A DNA stretch of 6,303 bases from Actinomycetota bacterium (GTDB lineage Bacteria; Actinomycetota; Humimicrobiia; Humimicrobiales; Humimicrobiaceae): assembly GCA_023379515.1 (NCBI GenBank), contig JAMCQQ010000459.1:420-6722 (forward strand), given 5' to 3'. The position numbers and the translations under genes are program-made. The notes beneath the pieces were generated by a model. That model had not been told where the DNA came from and made no database searches. It worked only from the letters and a program-made list of their open reading frames with translations. Each line of letters begins with the position of its first letter. Position 1 is the first letter of the stretch. Positions 1 to 5,031 of the stretch are shown here, one piece after another.

Positions 1-498
1 GACATTAGTTCTTTTCACGAAATCACGGGCAAGCTCAGGATCTGTCAGTTCAAACTTACCGGTATCATCCCCTTCCCTGCCTGATTCAATTATTCCCAAT
101 TCTCCTTCTACAAACACTCCATATTGTTTTGCATAATCAACAACTTCCCTTGTTATCATGACATTTTGTTCAAAAGAATATTTTGAAGCATCTACCATCA
201 GTCCGCTGTAACCTTTATTGATAATTTCCTTGCAGGTTGCTGCATCCTGGACATGGTCCGAAAATATTGCAACAGGGGCCCTTGTTTCACTGCCTAACTT
301 TTTAATCAGGAATTCCAGGCAGGACTGGCAAACATTCTTAAGCTCTGGTTCATAGATATCATAAACTATCGGTGAATCTGTAATTTCCACCGCCTGAGTA
401 ACTGCCTCTATGCTTTCCAAATTAGTAACCGCAAATCTTGAAATGGAATAACCATTTTGCCTGGCATGATCCATCATAATTTTTAGTGGTATAAACAT
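1..498 (-). CDS. Class II (zinc-dependent) ketose-phosphate aldolase, N-terminal 166 codons
   Basis: I translated this end of the window directly: an ATG at 498 opens a frame that runs off position 1, so the C-terminal part is missing. The protein begins MFIPLKIMMDHARQNGYSIS and follows the class II fructose-bisphosphate/tagatose-bisphosphate aldolase barrel (FbaA, GatY, KbaY). A strand ending in FSDH gives D81 and H82, matching the catalytic Asp and a zinc His (D82/H83 in GatY-type enzymes). GLMVDAS and VEGELG (E131, E133) are the next family blocks, followed by a GREGDD loop. The later zinc histidines lie outside the window. Such enzymes cleave a ketose 1-phosphate or 1,6-bisphosphate to DHAP plus an aldehyde in the cytoplasm; which ketose cannot be told here. 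A GAGG Shine-Dalgarno (503-506) lies 4 bases before the ATG. The gap to the upstream isomerase gene is only 13 bases, so the two are almost certainly cotranscribed and act in one pathway. Confidence 0.88.
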   Translation of the reverse strand, partial: MFIPLKIMMDHARQNGYSISRFAVTNLESIEAVTQAVEITDSPIVYDIYEPELKNVCQSCLEFLIKKLGSETRAPVAIFSDHVQDAATCKEIINKGYSGLMVDASKYSFEQNVMITREVVDYAKQYGVFVEGELGIIESGREGDDTGKFELTDPELARDFVKRTNV

Positions 499-511
499 AA
501 AACCTCACAAA

Positions 512-1948
512 TTATATTTTTACGACCTTAAAATCTAAAATATTGCATAAATCTATCAATTCTTCTATTACATCTGCATGTACCACTGCAAAGTGCTGAG
601 TGCTCCCGGCCTTAATTACTTTTTCCAGGAATTCCAGGACCGGAAGCATCAGGAGGTTCAATAAAAACGGAAACGCCGTCAGCCTTTTATGTCCGCCTAA
701 AGATATGCCGCTGCTGACTATCATCTGGATATTATCTCCAATATCCAGGATGTTTACCATTGTCACTTTGCCAGGTGCCGCAATCAATTCCAGGGTAGCC
801 GAATTTGCATTCTCATAATCACTATCCATATATTCTACATCAGGTACTATTGTTATGTCCTTATAAGACTGGGCAAGTAATGGATTATTGGGTCCGGGAT
901 GTCCGGCATTTACAGTATTTTCCTGAGGATTAAAATTTAGTATTTCCGTAAAACCTATAGGCTTTTTTGTAAATAAATACAACATATACATTGCCAGGGT
1001 ACAGGCAATGTCACCTTCAAAACCAATGACCGCACCGATTTCATTATAAATTTCCGGATAAAGGCAGGGTCTCAGTCCCACGTTCCTGTGAAGCTCATCA
1101 CAAACATCATTTAAGGCAAGCGCATTCAGCTTATATTTTATATACATATTTGCCAAGGCAAGCGTTATTTTGGAAGCCTGAAAAAAGTCCCTCTCATTAA
1201 TATTTTTATCAAGCTTAAATGAATTTCTGTTCCATTCCATGAATCCCTTAATAACATTATCCTTAAGTCTGGACCCTTCTTCCTTTAATTCTGCAATCGT
1301 CAAAATCTGCAGGAGCATACCTGTCTTTTTTAAAAGCAGGTATTCATCCATACAAGTTGATTTCATCTGATCGTTCCTGAACGGCAGAAGTCCCATGGTA
1401 GAATTTTTTAAAATATTTTTTACTTTGGATGCATTTGCAAAAGAAACAATTTTTGACATAACCAGATCATTATTTGCTTCCCCTATCACAAACTTGAATT
1501 TTTTATTGAACCTCCTGATGCTTCCGGAACCCTGGAGGGCACCAACTATCCCGGAGTTATGGTACAGTTCCAATGCTGAATACTGTTTTGCAGTATAGAA
1601 TCCTGTCATATATTCCCAATATAAAATTGGAATATCCCCTATATTCTTTAAAATTTCAATCCATGCTGCATCTTCTGCCCAGGTTAAGAAACAAACAATG
1701 ATTAAATCTACTTTTTCTTTTTTAAAGTTGTCTAAAGCTTCTCTTGCGGACCCTATATCAAAGATTATTCCGGGATTTATTAAATTCATGTCTTCTTTTA
1801 AAGAATTCTCAATTTTATCGATTTCTTGTTTTAGAAGGGTACCCAGGTCACCTATTCTGCCGTCTTTCTCACCAATACCCAAATCCAAAAACCATTTGGC
1901 TTCAAACAACAGTAACCCTGCTTTTGGAATCATATTATTAATTTTCAT
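512..1948 (-). CDS. L-fucose/L-arabinose isomerase-like protein
   Basis: This encodes 478 residues, a cytoplasmic aldose-ketose isomerase of the fucose/arabinose isomerase superfamily. The four residues that bind Mn2+ and substrate in AraA (E306, E333, H350, H450) have counterparts at nearly the same numbers: E311 in FEGDI, E335 in FTEI, H350 in NAGHPG and H452 in STQHFAVVH. Other family blocks include GALQGSG, RRFNKKFKFVIG (about 145-156) and LLPFRNDQM. Length is normal for AraA-like enzymes (about 500). The exact sugar is unknown; many members of this divergent group are only called isomerase-like. I chose the ATG at 1948 because AGGAG (1954-1958) sits 5 bases upstream and family-like sequence starts there; the frame is open to 2002, overlapping the previous gene. 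Residues 428-437 (LLNLLMLP region, just before H452) are encoded by an inverted copy of codons 141-150 and do not look like the family's usual PHAVV-type segment, so activity may be altered. Confidence 0.85.
   Translation of the reverse strand: MKINNMIPKAGLLLFEAKWFLDLGIGEKDGRIGDLGTLLKQEIDKIENSLKEDMNLINPGIIFDIGSAREALDNFKKEKVDLIIVCFLTWAEDAAWIEILKNIGDIPILYWEYMTGFYTAKQYSALELYHNSGIVGALQGSGSIRRFNKKFKFVIGEANNDLVMSKIVSFANASKVKNILKNSTMGLLPFRNDQMKSTCMDEYLLLKKTGMLLQILTIAELKEEGSRLKDNVIKGFMEWNRNSFKLDKNINERDFFQASKITLALANMYIKYKLNALALNDVCDELHRNVGLRPCLYPEIYNEIGAVIGFEGDIACTLAMYMLYLFTKKPIGFTEILNFNPQENTVNAGHPGPNNPLLAQSYKDITIVPDVEYMDSDYENANSATLELIAAPGKVTMVNILDIGDNIQMIVSSGISLGGHKRLTAFPFLLNLLMLPVLEFLEKVIKAGSTQHFAVVHADVIEELIDLCNILDFKVVKI
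640..667 (+). repeat. 28-bp inverted repeat A, ectopic-looking arm (isomerase 3' end)
   Basis: This segment, starting CCGGAAGCATC and ending TTCAATAAAAA on the plus strand, is the exact reverse complement of 1500-1527. It lies in the isomerase gene and covers codons 428-437, read as LLNLLMLP and neighbours. From memory of the family, the homologous stretch is usually like PHAVVxLxxP with the same number of residues. This arm therefore looks like a frame-preserving replacement rather than native sequence. That last point is inference. Confidence 0.9.
1500..1527 (-). repeat. 28-bp inverted repeat A, native-looking arm (isomerase codons 141-150)
   Basis: Read on the minus strand this is CCGGAAGCATC...TTCAATAAAAA, identical to plus-strand 640-667, with 832 bases between the arms. 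It encodes SGSIRRFNKK, which runs into KFKFVIG and fits the conserved part of isomerase-like proteins (an RR(L/F)..KF.FV.G pattern). This arm is probably the original and the other the copy. Confidence 0.9.
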
Positions 1949-1953
1949 AATGG

Positions 1954-1958
1954 CTCCT
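1954..1958 (-). promoter_or_regulatory. Shine-Dalgarno site that sets the isomerase start
   Basis: AGGAG on the minus strand, 5 bases before the ATG at 1948. No comparable site precedes the alternative start at 2002, which would overlap the previous gene and add 18 residues lacking family similarity. The site therefore supports the shorter protein. Confidence 0.7.
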
Positions 1959-1992
1959 GATAAAACAATATTATTTTTATTAATGCCGCCTG

Positions 1993-3120
1993 TTAATACC
2001 ATCCATATTTAATCTCGCTGTCCCACATCTTTACTACCCTTTCAGGATCACAGGCCGGATGAATTTCGCTGGAACTAATGATATAGCCTCCACCCTTCTT
2101 GCCCCCATCAAGCGCATCCCTGACAGCATTATCTATTTCATCCATACTCCAGCTGGTCAGCATCTGTGAATTATCCAAACCGCCGATCATCAATAAGCCG
2201 GGATATTTAGATTTGATTTCTTTGGTACTCATCCCGGCCATTGGTTCGACGGGATGTATCCCGTCTATCCCTGCTTCAATCAGATCCGGTATTATTGCTC
2301 TTATGTCGCCTTCGGAATGATAAAAGACCTTTATGTTATGCCTGTGCCAGGCGTCTGCATTTTGTTTTACAAAAGGTATTAATTCTTTTTTTAAAAAATC
2401 AGGAGAAAAAATAAGACCCTTGTTCCATGCTATATCACAATAGGATAAAACTGCCGGTGACAGGTTGTAATCCGCTATATCGTCAATTCTTTTTTCTTCA
2501 AAATCTGCAATTGCCTTGAGCCATTTATGTATGATATCCGGATATTCCAGATATGCATATGAGAATAGCTCCCAGCCGGCTCTGTTATAAGCCACGTCGA
2601 GGCCTATTGGGCTCTGTGCCATAAACATTACAACATCCCCGAGCTTCTCCTGGAGCTTTTTAAACCTTTCCTTTGGATGTTCAAAGCTTCCTCCCTCGTC
2701 TGTATTTGTACCCCAGAGATTTACCCATCCGGCATAATTGAATTCATCACCCGGGTTGTAAACCTGCAAATCTTCAATGTTTCTTAATATATGCTCTCTA
2801 AGCCCTTTGGTATCCGAGAAAGGTTTTTCAATGATCCAGCTTGTCCACCATTCATCTTTATATACAAACCCGTCTTTTTCTTTTCTGATCCCTTCCTTGA
2901 TAACCGAAGGTACGGTTTCACAGCAGTCGACATTTTCCGAAAGCACCTTGCACACCAGGTCAGTATAATTATCCGCGGTGACCTTCTGCCCGGTACAATA
3001 CTGAACAACCTCAAAATTTTGAATAAAATCATTGATCGGTACCCTGTCGGCTTCCTCATTATTAAGTGTCATCTCCAGTCTTTTTCGGGCAGACATTTTT
3101 TCTCTGTTAAAATCACGCAT
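1993..3120 (-). CDS. Uroporphyrinogen decarboxylase (URO-D) superfamily protein
   Basis: This 375-residue cytoplasmic protein has the URO-D/MtaA-type TIM barrel. Its N-terminal block (SARKRLEMTLNNEEADRVPI) is the usual opening of URO-D family methyltransferase-like proteins. Near the C-terminus it has FYHSEGD (H268, E270), DGIHPVEP, LMIGGLD and SSSEIHPACDP. Members include uroporphyrinogen decarboxylase and the zinc-dependent methylcobamide:coenzyme M methyltransferases (MtaA, MtbA). In the latter, zinc is held by an HxC pair and a later Cys. Here the second HxC position is E270 and the later Cys position appears to be S351, beside E352; C357 is nearby. It is therefore not a canonical MtaA. 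Its place between sugar transporter and isomerase genes argues against haem synthesis and for an unknown step on the imported substrate. GGAGG (3126-3130) lies 5 bases before the ATG, and the gap to the preceding permease gene is 13 bases. Family assignment is firm; the reaction is unknown. Confidence 0.85.
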   Translation of the reverse strand: MRDFNREKMSARKRLEMTLNNEEADRVPINDFIQNFEVVQYCTGQKVTADNYTDLVCKVLSENVDCCETVPSVIKEGIRKEKDGFVYKDEWWTSWIIEKPFSDTKGLREHILRNIEDLQVYNPGDEFNYAGWVNLWGTNTDEGGSFEHPKERFKKLQEKLGDVVMFMAQSPIGLDVAYNRAGWELFSYAYLEYPDIIHKWLKAIADFEEKRIDDIADYNLSPAVLSYCDIAWNKGLIFSPDFLKKELIPFVKQNADAWHRHNIKVFYHSEGDIRAIIPDLIEAGIDGIHPVEPMAGMSTKEIKSKYPGLLMIGGLDNSQMLTSWSMDEIDNAVRDALDGGKKGGGYIISSSEIHPACDPERVVKMWDSEIKYGWY

Positions 3121-3133
3121 ATATTCCTCCTCT

Positions 3134-3967
3134 CTACTCCTTTAAAGATCCTGAAACAAGGCCCCTTATAAAATATTGCTGCGCTAAAAAATAAATCAAA
3201 ACCATAGGTACTGTGATGACAAACAATCCCATCATTGTAAGGGGCACATCGATATTGTATCTTGATTTAAATACCGTAATACCGGTCATAAGAGTCTTGA
3301 ACTCATCTTTCTGCAGAAAGATCAGCGCAAGAAGCAGCTCGTTCCATACCCACAGAGCATTTATGACAATAAGCGTCATGATAGGCGGCATTGACATCGG
3401 TATTAAAATATTCTTTAAAATCCTTACCGAATTGCAGCCATCTATAGAAGCACTTTCAATTATTGATTGCGGAATACTCCTGAAAAAAGTAGTCAGCAGG
3501 TATATTGAGAATGGCAGCAGCAATCCTATATATATCAGAACTATGCCTGTATATGAATTGGTCAATTTTATTTTAGACATAAAGACAAAAAGAGGGATAA
3601 GCATTATTACCGGAGGTACCATCATCAGAGATATTACGAATTTCAGGATCCCTTCTCTCATTTTGAATCTGTATCTTGATAGAGCAAAAGCGGCAAGCAG
3701 TGCAATTACCAGGGAAACCAACACGCTTGCAACAGTAAGGATAACAGAATTTAAAAACCATCTCGGAAAATTCTCGCCCAGGAAAACTTCCTTAAAATTT
3801 TGCAGTGCAATTGAGTGGGGGAACCCAAATCTGTTGGCTATATAATCAGGTTTTGATTTCAATGCGGTATTTATCATAAAAAAAACTGGGAAAAGGGACA
3901 GTAATGCCAGAAGTATCATCATGATCTGCCTGCCTGCAAGGGCAAAATAATTTCTCTTCATTTTCAT
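3134..3967 (-). CDS. Carbohydrate ABC transporter permease, MalG/UgpE type
   Basis: This 277-residue inner-membrane permease of the carbohydrate uptake transporter-1 family is about the normal length. It opens with a short basic cytoplasmic stretch, then a first membrane helix at about 13-34. ALKSKPDYIAN (35-45) and FGFP follow, the usual periplasmic block of this family. Five more hydrophobic segments lie at about 73-96, 108-130, 141-163, 194-218 and 244-265. The EAA coupling loop that contacts the ATPase is at about 171-190 (ESASIDGCNS, then ILIP). The C-terminus IRGLVSGSLKE is typical. An in-frame TAA just upstream rules out a longer form, and a weak AAAGGGA (3975-3981) may serve as ribosome site. 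It should pair with the permease encoded immediately upstream. No ATPase gene is visible; many Bacillota use a shared MsmX-like ATPase. The substrate is probably an oligosaccharide or glycoside, not determinable here. Codons 35-45 are the source-like arm of inverted repeat B. Confidence 0.92.
   Translation of the reverse strand: MKMKRNYFALAGRQIMMILLALLSLFPVFFMINTALKSKPDYIANRFGFPHSIALQNFKEVFLGENFPRWFLNSVILTVASVLVSLVIALLAAFALSRYRFKMREGILKFVISLMMVPPVIMLIPLFVFMSKIKLTNSYTGIVLIYIGLLLPFSIYLLTTFFRSIPQSIIESASIDGCNSVRILKNILIPMSMPPIMTLIVINALWVWNELLLALIFLQKDEFKTLMTGITVFKSRYNIDVPLTMMGLFVITVPMVLIYFLAQQYFIRGLVSGSLKE
3835..3864 (-). repeat. 30-bp inverted repeat B, native-looking arm (MalG-type gene)
   Basis: Plus-strand 3835-3864 (TGGCTATATAATCAGG...TTTCAATG) is the exact reverse complement of plus-strand 4541-4570, with 676 bases between the arms. 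On the minus strand it encodes ALKSKPDYIAN of the MalG-type permease, matching the family's conserved (S/A)(F/L)KSKxxYxAN block. This is therefore taken to be the original arm. Confidence 0.92.
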
Positions 3968-4022
3968 AGGGCAGTCCCTTTCTTATTGTCTGATTGTATA
4001 TTTGCCTTGAACATCTTATTTT

Positions 4023-4898
4023 TCAATCCACTTCTTCCCTTCCAAATAATCTTGCATAAACTATTATCAATGCAAGCATTATGATGAAAAGTATTACTGA
4101 GCCTGCAGTTCCCATGCCCATGTTGTTATCCCTGAAAGCCGTAGTATATATATAAAATTCCGACACAATGGTAGAGTTGCCGGGACCTCCCCTTGTGAGC
4201 GTGAATACATAGTTAAATATCCAGGCAAACATCGTTATTATAAGGATTACCGAAAGGAATGATATGACATTTATGCATTGCGGGATTGTTATATAAATAT
4301 GTTTTTTGATCCATGATGCACCATCAATCTCTGCAGCTTCATAAAGTTCCTGGTTTACACTGAGTAATCTTGCAAATATCATGATTATGGAAAAACCAAG
4401 CTCTTTCCACATGATTACAAACATCAGTGTCCATATTGCCAGTTTTGAGGATCCGAACCAGTCATTTATTAAAAAACTAAGACCTAATTTTTCAAGAAAA
4501 TAATTCAATATACCGTTCAACTGGAATATATAACCAAATACATTGAAATCAAAACCTGATTATATAGCCAGGATATAAGGAAGAAACAGGGTAAACCTGT
4601 AAAATTTCCATCCTGCCATTTTTTCATATAAAAGGACCGCAAAAAATATGGCCAGTATTAAAATAAGCGGCACAGATATAAGCAATATGAAATTATTCTT
4701 AAGGCCTATGATAAATCTCGGATCGTTGAAAAGATTGATATAATTAGTAAAACCGATATATTTAAAGCTGGTACCGCTTATTCTCATGAAAGAGTACTGA
4801 AAAACTTTGACAAGTGGAAACAAATAAATAAATCCTATTATCAGAATAGCCGGTAAAAGAAATAATATTATTTCAGTGAATTTTCGTCTGTTCCGCAT
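4023..4898 (-). pseudogene. Carbohydrate ABC transporter permease, MalF/UgpA type, interrupted by in-frame TAA
   Basis: The whole 292-codon frame is a normal-length MalF/UgpA-type permease, but codon 113 is TAA (4560-4562). The N-terminal piece (codons 1-112) has the first membrane helix (about 8-30), YIGFTNYINLFNDPRF, two further hydrophobic stretches and FLPYILAI. The same frame resumes with GYIFQLNGILNYF and continues through the EAA loop at about 187-206 (YEAAEIDGASW... ITIP), NYVFTLTRGGPGNST and a final helix, ending REEVD. The frame is identical on both sides, so this is a local lesion and not two genes; the TTG at 4520 is an internal Leu codon and not a credible start. The stop lies inside 4541-4570, a perfect inverted copy of part of the neighbouring MalG-type gene. 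The expected family sequence here (roughly PVVGIVF after LAI) is missing. As written, the product would be a 112-residue fragment without the EAA loop and the transporter would be dead. The lesion could be real and recent, or an assembly error. Confidence 0.85.
4541..4570 (+). repeat. 30-bp inverted repeat B, ectopic-looking arm (breaks MalF-type gene)
   Basis: Minus-strand reading of this segment equals plus-strand 3835-3864 base for base. In the MalF frame it reads LAI, stop, SGFDFN, replacing what should be the start of a membrane helix. The first eight bases (TGGCTATA, encoding LAI) also fit the native permease, so they may be a junction microhomology. The clearly foreign part could then be as short as about 22 bases. 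Confidence 0.92.
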
Positions 4899-4938
4899 TT
4901 TTTATTCTTCTACTTTTTTGTTTATTATTTTATCGTAA

Positions 4939-4967
4939 ATTATAGTTCTTTTTTTACCATTACTGCC
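4939..4967 (-). promoter_or_regulatory. Weak candidate internal promoter before the permease genes
   Basis: On the minus strand a perfect TATAAT (4944 down to 4939) lies about 40 bases before the permease ATG. Upstream, TGGCAG (about 4968-4963) is a poor -35 at 18-base spacing. In such AT-rich DNA a TATAAT by chance is plausible. It could give secondary expression of the downstream genes. Confidence 0.2.
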
Positions 4968-4968
4968 A

Positions 4969-5002
4969 TATGCAGGGAAAACTAAAAAGTTTTCCCTGCA
5001 TA
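4969..5002 (-). promoter_or_regulatory. 15-bp intergenic stem-loop between binding-protein and permease genes
   Basis: Positions 4969-4983 and 4988-5002 are perfectly complementary (TATGCAGGGAAAACT and its reverse complement) around a 4-base loop, 29 bases after the binding-protein stop codon. No U-run follows immediately on the minus strand (TGGCAGTAATGG comes next), so it is not a canonical intrinsic terminator. A stem-loop here commonly protects the binding-protein mRNA and lowers permease expression, as in other binding-protein-dependent operons. That role is inferred. The rest of the 133-base gap is AT-rich and holds only the weak promoter candidate. Confidence 0.75.
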
Positions 5003-5031
5003 CTTATCAGATAGATATCAGGATAAATATC

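Noticed and set aside
307..638. 13-bp direct repeat CAGGAATTCCAGG at 307-319 and 626-638
   Set aside because: Both copies encode a Leu-Glu-Phe-Leu helix segment in frame and sit in normal family context. Convergent codon use is enough.
725..748. 9-bp perfect hairpin CTGGATATT/AATATCCAG in the isomerase gene
   Set aside because: It lies inside coding sequence that reads as plausible family protein (LDIGDNIQ). It has no U-tract and is within what chance and codon use can give.
1949..2002. 18-codon N-terminal extension of the isomerase from an ATG at 2002
   Set aside because: It overlaps the stop of the preceding gene, lacks a good ribosome site and has no family-like sequence, whereas AGGAG precedes the ATG at 1948.
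3213..3845. 210-codon plus-strand open frame opposite the MalG-type permease
   Set aside because: It is antisense to a clear family member and shows no recognisable domain. Its end (LLAI, stop) simply reflects the repeat B sequence. The other plus-strand frames are likewise shadows.
4023..4520. Separate small permease gene starting at a TTG at 4520
   Set aside because: TTG is a Leu codon inside the continuous permease frame. No ribosome site is seen and the segment starts in mid-helix region. One broken gene explains both pieces.
4969..5002. Intrinsic terminator ending the binding-protein transcript
   Set aside because: No run of T follows the stem on the transcribed strand, and the downstream permease genes have no convincing promoter of their own.
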